A DNA stretch of 64,000 bases from Candidatus Endomicrobiellum cubanum. GTDB lineage: Bacteria; Elusimicrobiota; Endomicrobiia; Endomicrobiales; Endomicrobiaceae. Below, piece by piece: positions 29,257 to 39,403 of this stretch. The notes beneath the pieces are model-generated. The model searched no databases. It saw only the letters and a program-made list of their open reading frames with translations, and was not told the origin of the DNA. Where the stretch lies: contig JAISYS010000016.1 in assembly GCA_031269735.1 (NCBI GenBank), forward strand, positions 1-64,000. Reading direction: 5' to 3'. The stretch's first letter is position 1. Each line of letters starts with the position of its first letter. Made by a program: the position numbers and the translations under genes.

Positions 29257-31815
29257 ATGAAAAAACAAATAGTCAGTTTAATCTTGGCTTTGATGTTATC
29301 TTTTGGATATACGGGTCAAATCTTTGGTGTTAATGACGGTACCTATGGAACGGCAAGTAGTCCAGAAGGTGTCTTAAAAGAAGATAAACTAGCTAGATCT
29401 ATAACTAGCGATGAGAAACTTCAAGAAGCGTATAATGATAGTGCGCTCAAGTATTTGATAGGTCAAATAACAGCGGTCTACACGTTTTTAGATGGGAAAT
29501 TAACCACTATTACAAATGCTGATAAAACAGTAAGGGTTTTTTTTAATGGTAAAGAAAAAGGGACTGTTAAAAAATATGATAATGAAGGCGGCGATTATAA
29601 TTGGACTAATATAAATTTAGATGAAACAGATGTTCAGGCATTTGACAATTTTAAAAAGACTAATCCAGGTGCTAATTTCGGAACTTATCTTATAGCAGCT
29701 TTTGGTGTAACGCAAGCAGTTGCAGCAGGGGTGGTTAGCTTACAGAATAATACTACAAAAGTAGAAGACTTTTTAAATGCTGGGTTTAAGACAGGTATGG
29801 GTACTGAAGTTTCTATAAGTTTAGGTGACGCTCCTACAGATGTTAAGGCAACATTTTCTAGCCCAGCAGGTAAAAAGTTAAAAACTTTAGACTATCAAGG
29901 TAATACTACTGAAGAGTGGGTTTATGGGAACAACTCATCTATTCCTACACAGTATATAAAGTTTGGCGAAACTGGCTCTCAAACTTCTTTTGTTGTTACA
30001 GAGTACGGTGATGGGACAGATAAGTATAAAGATGATAGAGGAAATATAATACCGGCTGGACAGCCAGCATATACTTGGGAGACCTCTATAAGCTCTACTA
30101 CTTTAAAAAGTAAGGGTGCAGTATCTAGTGTGGCCAGTGTTGAAGAAAAAGATAAGAAACGTACTACTATATACACATATGATGCAAAAACTAATCAAAA
30201 AGTCAAAGAAACAAATTTATCTACTGGAGAAATAACAACTTACGAAAATGGCAAGCCAGTGGCAGTATATTATAAAGCTGCTGAAGGTAGTTCCCCAAGA
30301 CTAAAACAGAAAATTGTCTATGGTAATAACGGCTTAATCCAATCAGTTATAAATTATAAGGACACTACAAATAACGAGAAGTCAAAAATTGATGTGTATT
30401 CTGATGATAGCAGGTTCTTGGGTAGCAGTGAAGATAAGGATACAGATGAAGTAACATTAAGAAGGACATTGAGAGAATTAGATACCTTAATTAACAGAAC
30501 AGGAACAACAGCAGCCCAAATATCAACATTTTTTGAAAATAATCCAGGAATTACATCATTTAATTTTTCATATGAATACCTTAAAAATAATGCAGCATTA
30601 GTTGAAGCTGTGTTTATGAGAAGAGATGTAGTAGTTTCTAGTGGAACTACTACATATTCCTCTTCTATGGGAGACGCATTTAGGTCTCGTAGAACAGTGC
30701 ATCCAGAGGAAAGTATTTTAGATAGTATAAAAGCTTTAGCAGCTGAAGAAGCCAAGAATACGAATTTGGAGAACAGTGAAAAAGTTTGGCAGGCTTTACT
30801 AGTAATTTATGAAGCTCTTCTTACGCAAAGAAGAGATTTTACTGTAAGTACATCTGTATTAACAGAAGAAAGACCAGACTTAGATACAAACATTACTAGT
30901 ACGACTACGTTTACAGATAGACGAAGTGAAGGTAAGGATACAAGTAGGGAACACGCAGGTGACACTCATAATGGACAGGATGTTGATAGAGGTCAAGGTC
31001 TGTTCCAAAATGAAGTTTCTGAAGAAGACTTATATGATGAATCTAGTGGAAAAGGGCAGTATAAAGCTGATGTAATAACTACAAAAGAATATGATAGAGC
31101 CACAGTAAAATCTGTATCATTTTCAGTAACTGTTAGGATTAATGATGGAAAAGATTCTTTACCTTATACCAATAAGTATGCTTCAAGTGTTACAACTGAA
31201 CACAAAGTTGAAACACAAACAACAACAAAGTATTATGATCCAGCAGTTATAGGCGAAGCGCAATCATGGGTAGACGCAGACGGTAATGAAATAGATGCAC
31301 AAAAGGCTCAAGACAAGATGGCTGCTGGAGAGCCTGTGTACATTAAGTTATCACCTAAGTCTGTAAACATGTTTGATGGAGCAGGTTTTAAAGATATTAC
31401 AATACCTCAAGAAGGTGAAGAGATATTTGTAAAAGTTGAAGATCAAGACATGTTTAACGCATTTAAAGATGCTGTAGGTACAAACACTCAAGTGATGGTA
31501 ACTGGTGTAGTTACAAATGATATATCTGGTAAAATGTGTCTTGAAGTATACAATACACAAAATGGTGCTGGTGCTAGTATAGGTTTTAAGTTAGACTCTA
31601 CGGACAATAAGGGATACGCTATTGGCGATAAACTCGAAGCGATGCGGGAAGACATTGAGACGCTATCTACTATGGACGGATCTTGGGTTTCAAACAATAT
31701 ACAAACAAACCAGCAAATTTTCATCGAATCTGGAGCAGGTGACTCTAAAGGGTATTTGGATGATTGGAGGACTGGTTGGAAAGAGCTTGCAAAATTAGTA
31801 GGTGGTGGTAATTAA
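29257..31815 (+). CDS. Large (852 aa) secreted protein of unknown function with YD/RHS-like stretch
   Basis: Signal peptide MKKQIVSLILALMLSFGYTGQIFG; RTTIYTYDAKTNQKVKETNLSTGEITTYENGKPVAVYY; SD GGGAGG. Confidence 0.75.
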   Translation: MKKQIVSLILALMLSFGYTGQIFGVNDGTYGTASSPEGVLKEDKLARSITSDEKLQEAYNDSALKYLIGQITAVYTFLDGKLTTITNADKTVRVFFNGKEKGTVKKYDNEGGDYNWTNINLDETDVQAFDNFKKTNPGANFGTYLIAAFGVTQAVAAGVVSLQNNTTKVEDFLNAGFKTGMGTEVSISLGDAPTDVKATFSSPAGKKLKTLDYQGNTTEEWVYGNNSSIPTQYIKFGETGSQTSFVVTEYGDGTDKYKDDRGNIIPAGQPAYTWETSISSTTLKSKGAVSSVASVEEKDKKRTTIYTYDAKTNQKVKETNLSTGEITTYENGKPVAVYYKAAEGSSPRLKQKIVYGNNGLIQSVINYKDTTNNEKSKIDVYSDDSRFLGSSEDKDTDEVTLRRTLRELDTLINRTGTTAAQISTFFENNPGITSFNFSYEYLKNNAALVEAVFMRRDVVVSSGTTTYSSSMGDAFRSRRTVHPEESILDSIKALAAEEAKNTNLENSEKVWQALLVIYEALLTQRRDFTVSTSVLTEERPDLDTNITSTTTFTDRRSEGKDTSREHAGDTHNGQDVDRGQGLFQNEVSEEDLYDESSGKGQYKADVITTKEYDRATVKSVSFSVTVRINDGKDSLPYTNKYASSVTTEHKVETQTTTKYYDPAVIGEAQSWVDADGNEIDAQKAQDKMAAGEPVYIKLSPKSVNMFDGAGFKDITIPQEGEEIFVKVEDQDMFNAFKDAVGTNTQVMVTGVVTNDISGKMCLEVYNTQNGAGASIGFKLDSTDNKGYAIGDKLEAMREDIETLSTMDGSWVSNNIQTNQQIFIESGAGDSKGYLDDWRTGWKELAKLVGGGN

Positions 31816-31846
31816 GTATATTAGTGTAGGTTAAAAGATTCGTTAA

Positions 31847-31892
31847 TACTGACAAAAGACCATGGCTTAAATGCCATGGTCTTTTGTCAGTA
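31847..31892 (+). terminator. Strong terminator / perfect inverted repeat
   Basis: TACTGACAAAAGACCATGGC-TTAAAT-GCCATGGTCTTTTGTCAGTA. Confidence 0.85.
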
Positions 31893-31904
31893 GGGGTTAT
31901 TATC

Positions 31905-31960
31905 TAATAACTTTATGAATCTTTAATAAAGTTTGGGGGAACCCAAAAGGTTAAGTCAGG
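31905..31960 (+). repeat. Family A partial copy (copy 4), left end lost
   Basis: TTTGGGGGAACCCAAAAGGTTAAGTCAGG right half. Confidence 0.75.
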
Positions 31961-32178
31961 GGTTAATATTTTGTTTTTTAGTGATGCATCTCATAAAGCC
32001 TCCTTTCTGCAATTGTTTATTATGTTAATTAGGAATAATTAGTGACATTGTATAGGTTTGTACAAAAAATATTTATTTTGTATAATTTTTCCACTTTGCT
32101 TTATGCAAGAAGCTTTTAGCGTAAGGCTAAACCCAAATTATTGCTTTTGGGATTTCCAAAAAGAGGGAGGTGTAGAAA

Positions 32179-32547
32179 ATGAATTACGAAAGCACATTTA
32201 TTGTTTCTCCAGAGCTACCTGTTGAAAATGTAGAAGAAATTACTGCTAAAGTTATAAAACTAGTAGAATCTGCAAAAGGTGTTATTAAATCAGTTCAACA
32301 GATTGGCAAAAAGAGACTTGCTTACTCTATTAACAAATTTCGTGAGGGAAGTTACGTTTTTATGGAGCTTACAGGTACAGGTGAGATGGTTAGCGCTTTA
32401 GAGAAATTTTTTAAATTTAATGATGCTGTTATAAGATTTATGATAGTTAAAGTTGACAAAAAGCGAGTTGTTAAAAAACCAGCTAAAGATGTTAAGTCAG
32501 AAGAAGCTAAGCTTCAAACAAAACCTCAAGCTGTGGAGGTAAAGTAA
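32179..32547 (+). CDS. rpsF: Ribosomal protein bS6
   Basis: MNYESTFIVSPELP...GKKRLAYSINKFREGSYV. Confidence 0.95.
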   Translation: MNYESTFIVSPELPVENVEEITAKVIKLVESAKGVIKSVQQIGKKRLAYSINKFREGSYVFMELTGTGEMVSALEKFFKFNDAVIRFMIVKVDKKRVVKKPAKDVKSEEAKLQTKPQAVEVK

Positions 32548-32548
32548 G

Positions 32549-33019
32549 ATGAATCAACAAAACAATAGTTTTCTTCGTTTGCCGGAGCAAAATAGTGTTA
32601 TATTAGTTGGAAGGCTTACTAGAGATCCGGATTTAAGGCGTACATCTACTGGAAAGGCTGTTTGTTCTTTTGATATAGCAATAAGCAAAAGGATGAAAGA
32701 TTCTAGCACTGGTCAATGGAAAGATGCTGACCCTACTTTTGTTCCTATAATTGTTTGGGGTGACCAAGCTGAAAGGTGTGAGGAGCGCTTAAAAAAAGGG
32801 TTTCCTGTACATATTGAGGGGAGGTTACAAACAAATAAATGGGAAGGTTCTGACGGTGTTAAAAAGAGTCGTTTAGAAGTTATAGCTTCTAGAGTGCAAT
32901 TTTTAGCATTTGTTAAGCAGGGTACTTCTACAATAGGAGCAAAACCTGATGAATCTCAAGAACACTATGATGACAATAATATAGAAGAAGAAGATGATGA
33001 TGATGATATACCGTTTTAA
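32549..33019 (+). CDS. ssb: Single-stranded DNA-binding protein
   Basis: [27 protein letters not shown]; acidic C-tail DDDDIPF. Confidence 0.97.
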   Translation: MNQQNNSFLRLPEQNSVILVGRLTRDPDLRRTSTGKAVCSFDIAISKRMKDSSTGQWKDADPTFVPIIVWGDQAERCEERLKKGFPVHIEGRLQTNKWEGSDGVKKSRLEVIASRVQFLAFVKQGTSTIGAKPDESQEHYDDNNIEEEDDDDDIPF

Positions 33020-33036
33020 ACGGTTGGAGGAAAAAT

Positions 33037-33342
33037 ATGGCATATGTAAAAAGGCCGCAGGGACAACAATCAGCAGCTCAGGGGAATTCATCTGATGGCC
33101 AATCCCGTCCAGGCGGAAAGTTTAGAAAGGGTGGACCAACCAGGAAAAAAGTTTGCCGTTTCTGCGCAGATAAGGTAGAAATAGATTATAAAAATATAAG
33201 TTTGCTTCGCGCGTTTGTAACTGAAAAAGGGAAAATACTTTCAGGTCGTATAACTGGCACATGTGCAAAGCATCAAAGAGACCTGGACAGAGCAATTAAA
33301 AGAGCAAGAATGATTGCATTGGTGCCTTTTACAACAAATTAG
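33037..33342 (+). CDS. rpsR: Ribosomal protein bS18
   Basis: [42 protein letters not shown]. Confidence 0.95.
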   Translation: MAYVKRPQGQQSAAQGNSSDGQSRPGGKFRKGGPTRKKVCRFCADKVEIDYKNISLLRAFVTEKGKILSGRITGTCAKHQRDLDRAIKRARMIALVPFTTN

Positions 33343-33374
33343 TTTATTAGTATTTAGATTGTCTTGGAGGGAAA

Positions 33375-33821
33375 ATGAAAGTTATATTAAGGTCTGACAT
33401 TACCAATGTTGGGCGTCAGGGGGAAGTAAAGGACGTTGCTTGCGGCTTTGCAAGAAACTATCTTATTCCTCAAAACCTTGTTATGGAAGCTACAGATAGA
33501 AACCTCAAAATTTGGCAACGAGAAAGAGTAAAACTTGAAAAGCAAAGAGAAGAAGTAATAAATAATGCAAAAGAAGTTGCTTCTAAAATGGAAGCAACAG
33601 AGTTTTCAATAAAAGCTAAAATTGGCGAGAACGGCAAAATTTTTGGTTCTGTAACGACTGCAAATCTTTCAAAGCTTTTTAACCAACAGGGGTTTAATGT
33701 AGATAAGAAAGATATACTTCTTTCTGATAATATAAAAGAACTTGGGAATTATGAAGTAAACATTAGATTACATCCTGAAGTTTTAGTTAAAGTTAAACTT
33801 GCTGTTTTAGGTGATAAATAA
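33375..33821 (+). CDS. rplI: Ribosomal protein bL9
   Basis: MKVILRSDITNVGRQGEVKDVACGFARNYLIPQ. Confidence 0.96.
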   Translation: MKVILRSDITNVGRQGEVKDVACGFARNYLIPQNLVMEATDRNLKIWQRERVKLEKQREEVINNAKEVASKMEATEFSIKAKIGENGKIFGSVTTANLSKLFNQQGFNVDKKDILLSDNIKELGNYEVNIRLHPEVLVKVKLAVLGDK

Positions 33822-33865
33822 ATACTTATATCCTAAGCTAGACTATGGAGTTTAGCCTAGGATAA

Positions 33866-35257
33866 ATGGTTTTTTTAAACAACATAAACATAATGACAAA
33901 CATAATAGAAAAAATTCCACCTCAGGCTTTAGATGTAGAAATGGCTGTTTTAGGCGCGATGCTTATAGAGAAAGAAGCCATTTTAAAAGTTGTAGACATA
34001 ATAAATGAAAATGACTTTTACAAAGAAATACACAAACAAATCTTTTTAACAATTTACGACCTCTACATTGAAAATCAACCCATTGACATATTTACTGTTT
34101 CAGAATCTTTAAAGAAAAATGGAATTTTTGCAGAAGTTGGAGGGGCAGCTTACCTTACGGAGCTAATAAACTCTATACAAACAGCTGCAAATGTTGAGTA
34201 TTATGCTTCTATTATACGAGATAAATCTATAGCAAGACAATTAATTACAACAGGCTCTAATATAGTAAGTGATGCTTTTAACGAGCAAATTTCTCCAGAA
34301 GAGATATTAGATAAGTCGCAGAGTACTTTGTTTAATATTTCCCAGCAGAAAAGTAAGAAAGGTTTTTCAAGTGTTGCTAAACTTGTGCGTCCTATGTTAG
34401 AAAATCTTGAAAAGTTGCATTCTAATCCGAAAGACATCTCTGGTCTTGCTACTGGATTTAAAGATTTTGATTCAAAAACTACAGGTCTCCATCCTGGAGA
34501 ACTTGTAGTGCTTGCAGCTAGACCTTCTATGGGGAAGACAGCTTTTGCTTTAAATATTGCAGAAAATGTTGCAGTGGTAAACAAAAAACCAGTAGCTATT
34601 TTTTCTCTTGAAATGAAGCAAGAAGCTTTAATGTCAAGGTTTTTGGCTTCTTTAGCTAGAGTCAATGCAGGTAAGTTGAGAAATGGTCAGTATAATAGTA
34701 CAGATTGGCCAAGACTTACAAGCGCGGCAAGCAAAATTGCAGAAGCTCCAATTTTTATTGATGATGATTCAAACATAAGTGTTATAGAGCTTAGGGCAAG
34801 AGCAAGAAAACTTGCAATAGAGTTGCAATCAAAAGGAACACCATTGTCTTTAGTTATAGTAGATTATATTCAGTTTATACAGGGCACAGCAAGAAAGTTT
34901 GAGTCGCGACAGCAGGAAGTCTCAGATATTTCTAGATCTCTTAAGGCTTTAGCTAAAGATTTAGATATTCCTGTTATTGTGCTGTCCCAACTTTCAAGAA
35001 GAACTGAAGATAGGGGAAGAAGAGATAATAAACCTCAACTTTCAGATTTAAGAGATTCTGGTGCAATAGAACAAGATGCAGATTTAGTTGTTATGCTTTA
35101 CAGAGAGGGATATTATAATAGAGAAGACCCTGATTTGCAAAGACAGGCAACGCTTATAATAGGGAAACAGAGAAATGGCCCGACAGGAGATATCGACTTA
35201 GTATTTGAAGGGGAATACACAAAATTTTCTGATCAATCTAAGTTACAGGAAGAATAA
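33866..35257 (+). CDS. dnaB: Replicative DNA helicase DnaB
   Basis: PPQALDVEMAVLGAML, AARPSMGKTAFALNIAENVA, DLRDSGAIEQDAD. Confidence 0.97.
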   Translation: MVFLNNINIMTNIIEKIPPQALDVEMAVLGAMLIEKEAILKVVDIINENDFYKEIHKQIFLTIYDLYIENQPIDIFTVSESLKKNGIFAEVGGAAYLTELINSIQTAANVEYYASIIRDKSIARQLITTGSNIVSDAFNEQISPEEILDKSQSTLFNISQQKSKKGFSSVAKLVRPMLENLEKLHSNPKDISGLATGFKDFDSKTTGLHPGELVVLAARPSMGKTAFALNIAENVAVVNKKPVAIFSLEMKQEALMSRFLASLARVNAGKLRNGQYNSTDWPRLTSAASKIAEAPIFIDDDSNISVIELRARARKLAIELQSKGTPLSLVIVDYIQFIQGTARKFESRQQEVSDISRSLKALAKDLDIPVIVLSQLSRRTEDRGRRDNKPQLSDLRDSGAIEQDADLVVMLYREGYYNREDPDLQRQATLIIGKQRNGPTGDIDLVFEGEYTKFSDQSKLQEE

Positions 35258-35259
35258 AA

Positions 35260-36435
35260 ATGAAAAACAAACAACCGCCCCCTGTTAAAACAGGAAACAA
35301 CTCTTTTAAACATACCGACATTTTTTTTAGACAAACTTGGGTAGAAATTGACAAGAGCGACTTTCTTTTTAATTTAAAAAAAATAAAAGAATACATTGCA
35401 AAAGACACAAAAATAATGGCAGTAATGAAAGCTAATGCTTACGGCCATGGTGGTATCATGCTTGCCAAGGAAGCTCAAAAAGCTGGCATTTCTAGTATTG
35501 CTGTAGCAACTTTAGAGGAGGGCATACAATTTAGAGAAGCAGGAATAAAAACGAATATTTTAATTTTAGGGAACTGCTATCCCTATGAAAATTTCCAAGT
35601 TGCAGTAGCTCATTCTCTTATTCCTACAGTTTCAAATATGCAAGGGATTTTGGCATTAGAAAACTTAACTATAAAATTAAATAAAAAAATTAATTTTCAT
35701 TTGCAAATAGATACTGGTATGGGGCGTATAGGAGCATTGCCAGACGCTTCGTATACTTTGTTAGATAAAATTGCAAAGACTTCTCAATTACATATGGCAG
35801 GCATGTACACACATTTTGCAGTTGCAGATACGGATTCTGATTTCACTAAAGTGCAGCTTGACCTCTTTTCAAAAATTGTAAAATACGCACGTATAAACTT
35901 AGGGCTTAAATTTATTGCGCATGCTGCAAATTCAGCGGCTTTATTTAAAAATAAACGTATGCATTTTGATATGGTGCGCCCAGGAATAAGTTTATATGGC
36001 CTTAATCCTTTTAAGCATTCTGAAGGATTTTTGAAATTAAAACCTGTACTGTCCTGGAAAACAAAAATAACATTTCTAAAGAGAGTTCCTTCGGGCTTTT
36101 GTGTAAGTTATGGTAGAACTTTTGTTACAAATAGAGCTTCTGTTATAGCTACTATACCTGTAGGTTATGCTGATGGGTACAATAGACAGTTGTCTAACAA
36201 AGGCGATGTTTTGGTAAGAGGGAAACGATGTCCTGTAATTGGGAGAGTGACTATGGATATGACCATGATAGATGTAACTGGAATAAATGGAGTTTCTTTA
36301 GGCGATGAAGTTGTTTTAATAGGATTACAAGGCAAGGAACAAATAAAAGTTGAAGAAATTGCAAAAATACAAGAAACAATAAATTATGAAATAGTATGTA
36401 ATATATCTTCAAGAGTTCCTAGAATCATTGTATAG
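35260..36435 (+). CDS. alr: Alanine racemase
   Basis: AVMKANAYGHG, IDTGMGRIG, VGYADGYNR. Confidence 0.96.
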   Translation: MKNKQPPPVKTGNNSFKHTDIFFRQTWVEIDKSDFLFNLKKIKEYIAKDTKIMAVMKANAYGHGGIMLAKEAQKAGISSIAVATLEEGIQFREAGIKTNILILGNCYPYENFQVAVAHSLIPTVSNMQGILALENLTIKLNKKINFHLQIDTGMGRIGALPDASYTLLDKIAKTSQLHMAGMYTHFAVADTDSDFTKVQLDLFSKIVKYARINLGLKFIAHAANSAALFKNKRMHFDMVRPGISLYGLNPFKHSEGFLKLKPVLSWKTKITFLKRVPSGFCVSYGRTFVTNRASVIATIPVGYADGYNRQLSNKGDVLVRGKRCPVIGRVTMDMTMIDVTGINGVSLGDEVVLIGLQGKEQIKVEEIAKIQETINYEIVCNISSRVPRIIV

Positions 36436-36452
36436 GATTTTTAGACAGACTA

Positions 36453-37274
36453 TTGTGGATAAACTATATGAAAAAAACATTAAATGTTTTCCAATTTTAT
36501 AAAGCAAATCAAGCTTTTGTATATAGACTAATAGAAGGTTTAGGTAAAGCGGTTTGGATGGTTTTAGAAACCTTTGCTTGTATATTTAAATTGGAAATAA
36601 ACTGTAAAAGCACAATAGAGCAAATGGTAGAAGTTGGTTGGAGATCTACGCCAATAGTTATTCTTACATCTTTTTTTACGGGAATGGTTTTAGCTTTACA
36701 GGTTGGTAATGCGACTTCAAATTTATTTAATGAGCCGGTATATGTTGGCACTGTTACAGGGTTTTCTATGGTTATAGAATTAGGCCCTGTACTTACGTCA
36801 ATAGTTGTTACTGGTAGAGTTGGAGCTGCCATTACAGCTGAACTTGGAACAATGAAAGTTACAGAGCAACTGGACGCTTTATACACACTTGGCACAAGTC
36901 CGGTAAAGTATTTAGCTGTTTCAAGATTTTTAGCTTGTTTTTTTATGCTTCCTATACTTACAGTTATTTCTAATATTGTAGGTATTTACGGAGGTCTTAT
37001 TCTTTCTACAAATACTTGGGGGCTATCAACTTATACATATCTATCACAATCTTTAGATTTTATGACGGTGCGCACTTTTATTCATGGTTTTATAAAGTCA
37101 TTTTTCTTTGCATTGATAATGGTAATAGTTGCTTGTTATAAAGGATTTAATACAGAAAATGGAGCAGAAGGTGTAGGCAAAGCTGTAACAGGATCTGTAA
37201 TGACTTCTATAGTTTTAATCTTAGTTACAGATTATTTTTTGACAACTTTATTAGTAGCTTTGAGGATAAAATAG
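36453..37274 (+). CDS. mlaE: MlaE-family ABC transporter permease
   Basis: ELGPVLTSIVVTGRVGAAITAELGTMKVTEQLDAL. Confidence 0.93.
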   Translation: MWINYMKKTLNVFQFYKANQAFVYRLIEGLGKAVWMVLETFACIFKLEINCKSTIEQMVEVGWRSTPIVILTSFFTGMVLALQVGNATSNLFNEPVYVGTVTGFSMVIELGPVLTSIVVTGRVGAAITAELGTMKVTEQLDALYTLGTSPVKYLAVSRFLACFFMLPILTVISNIVGIYGGLILSTNTWGLSTYTYLSQSLDFMTVRTFIHGFIKSFFFALIMVIVACYKGFNTENGAEGVGKAVTGSVMTSIVLILVTDYFLTTLLVALRIK

Positions 37275-37313
37275 TTTGCTTATTAGCGTTTCAAATTTAT
37301 AGAATTTAAATAA

Positions 37314-38081
37314 ATGATAAGAGTAGAAAATATTTATAAAAGTTTTGGGGAAAAAAGCATCCTTTGCGGAGTAAACCTTGAAGTTTGCTCTGGCCAAACG
37401 TTTGTTATTGTAGGTTCTTCTGGCGTAGGCAAAAGTATTTTTTTAAAAACGATAGTCGGTTTAATTAAACCTGAGAGTGGTATCATAACAATAGATGGTA
37501 TTGATATAACTAAATGTATAGTCTCTGATTTGCGAAAGATACAAAAGAAAGTGGGATATGTTTTTCAAGAATCTGCTCTTTTTGATTCTTTGAATGTTTT
37601 TGAGAATGTAGCTTTTGGGTTAAGAAGTCTTACCAATTTAAGTGAAGAAGAAATAAAAAATAGGGTCACCAAATGTCTTACGATGGTTGGTTTAAAAAAT
37701 GTAGAACATTTAAAGCCAGCCAATCTTTCTGGTGGTATGAAAAAAAGAGTAGCTATAGCAAGAACCATAAGTTATAAACCAAATTATATTTTGTACGATG
37801 AACCTACTACAGGGCTAGACCCTATAATGTCAGATGTAATAAGTGATTTAATTATAAGTTTAAAAAAATATCTTAATGTATCATCTGTAGTTGTAACGCA
37901 TGACATGAAGTCAGCATATAAAATAGCCGATAGAATAATGATGCTTTATGAAGGAAGAATAATTTTTAGTGGTACGCCAGAAGAAGTAAAAAATACAGAT
38001 AATGAATATGTTCGACAATTTGTTGAAGGGTCAAGTCGTGGTCCCATGCAACAAATAGACAGAACTTTTAAAATGGGATAA
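37314..38081 (+). CDS. mlaF: MlaF-family ABC transporter ATPase
   Basis: VGSSGVGKSIFLK, LSGGMKKRVAIAR, YDEPTTGLDP. Confidence 0.93.
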   Translation: MIRVENIYKSFGEKSILCGVNLEVCSGQTFVIVGSSGVGKSIFLKTIVGLIKPESGIITIDGIDITKCIVSDLRKIQKKVGYVFQESALFDSLNVFENVAFGLRSLTNLSEEEIKNRVTKCLTMVGLKNVEHLKPANLSGGMKKRVAIARTISYKPNYILYDEPTTGLDPIMSDVISDLIISLKKYLNVSSVVVTHDMKSAYKIADRIMMLYEGRIIFSGTPEEVKNTDNEYVRQFVEGSSRGPMQQIDRTFKMG

Positions 38082-38083
38082 AT

Positions 38084-39403
38084 ATGAGTAACAATATAAA
38101 GCTTGGGATTTTTACTTTTATAGGAATTCTTGCAATTATTATATCTATTTTTTCTGTTGGAAACTTTTCTTTAAATAGAACTTATAATATTTATGTTGAG
38201 TTTGATAATATTGCAGGCCTTACAAAAAAAGCAAAAGTAAAAATGGCTGGCATAGACATAGGTGTTTTAAGACAGGTTTCTCTAGATAAAGGTAAAGCCA
38301 AATTGAAACTTTCTATAAATAGAAAAGTTTTATTGTATAAGAACGCATACGCTAGAATAGTTTCTATAGGAGTTATAGGTACAAAATATATTGAACTTGT
38401 TTCAGGTGATGAAAATCAACCTCTCTTGAAGAATGGAGATAGTATACTAGGTCAAGACAGCTCTTCTTTAGAAAGTTTTCTTACAAGCGTTTCTACTCAA
38501 GTTAACAAAGCTTTAAACAATGATAAGTACGGCAACATGATGGAAAACCTTGCAGATGCAATATTTTCATTAAGAGACATTTTAAATACACTTGCTGCAC
38601 AAAATGGAAAAATCGAAGATACTTTCACCAATTTAGACCAATTTGCAAAAGATTTAGCTAATATATCCTCGCAAAATAAATTGAATTTGAATGAAACGTT
38701 AGAGCAAATAAAAGATATTTCTAAAAAGCTTGATGTATTAATAAATCGTATATACGATGGAGAAGGTCCTATAGCCACTCTTATAAACGACGAAAAAATG
38801 GGAAAAGACTTAAAAGAAACTGTAGAGTCAGCAAAAGAAGCTATTAAAAGTTTAAATAAAACTATTGCAAAATCTACCAAGTTGAGTTTAGACTGGAAGT
38901 ATACAGGCAGGTATACTACTAGAGATTCAAAATTGAGGAATGATATTGGTATAAGTATAATGCCAAACAATGAAAAATTTTATTATGTTGGAGTTGCAAA
39001 TGTTACAGATGCTGATTCTGTAATAGATGTAAATGAGAAAAACAATATCAACAAGCTAGAAGCTCTTTTAGGGTTTAGAAGAGAATACTCAGAAATTTTT
39101 GGTGGTGTTATAAGAGGTAAAGCGGGTATGGGTTTTGGATATTCTTTTTTTAGTCCAATATATGATGTATATAAAGGTTTAAAATTTAATTTAAAAGTCT
39201 ATGATTTTGCTAGAGACAGTCATGGCCCTCAGATAGATGTTGGTGCAAGATACGGAATAATGAAATGGCTTCATACAGGTATTTTATTAGAGGATATTTC
39301 TTATAAACCTTCATTTACTCCATACTTAAGGCTTGAAATTGATGACCAAGATTTAGCAGCAATGCTTGGTATTGTTACTGTTGCGATTGTAGCGTCTAAA
39401 TAA
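38084..39403 (+). CDS. mlaD: MlaD/MCE-domain substrate-binding protein
   Basis: N-terminal TM then MCE domain VEFDNIAGLTKKAKVKMAGIDIGVL. Confidence 0.88.
   Translation: MSNNIKLGIFTFIGILAIIISIFSVGNFSLNRTYNIYVEFDNIAGLTKKAKVKMAGIDIGVLRQVSLDKGKAKLKLSINRKVLLYKNAYARIVSIGVIGTKYIELVSGDENQPLLKNGDSILGQDSSSLESFLTSVSTQVNKALNNDKYGNMMENLADAIFSLRDILNTLAAQNGKIEDTFTNLDQFAKDLANISSQNKLNLNETLEQIKDISKKLDVLINRIYDGEGPIATLINDEKMGKDLKETVESAKEAIKSLNKTIAKSTKLSLDWKYTGRYTTRDSKLRNDIGISIMPNNEKFYYVGVANVTDADSVIDVNEKNNINKLEALLGFRREYSEIFGGVIRGKAGMGFGYSFFSPIYDVYKGLKFNLKVYDFARDSHGPQIDVGARYGIMKWLHTGILLEDISYKPSFTPYLRLEIDDQDLAAMLGIVTVAIVASK

Noticed and set aside
34201-34665. 154-aa minus-strand ORF opposite dnaB (and similar at 38497-38970, 36509-36895, 30354-30755)
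   Set aside because: Antisense to well-supported genes; no motifs or RBS.
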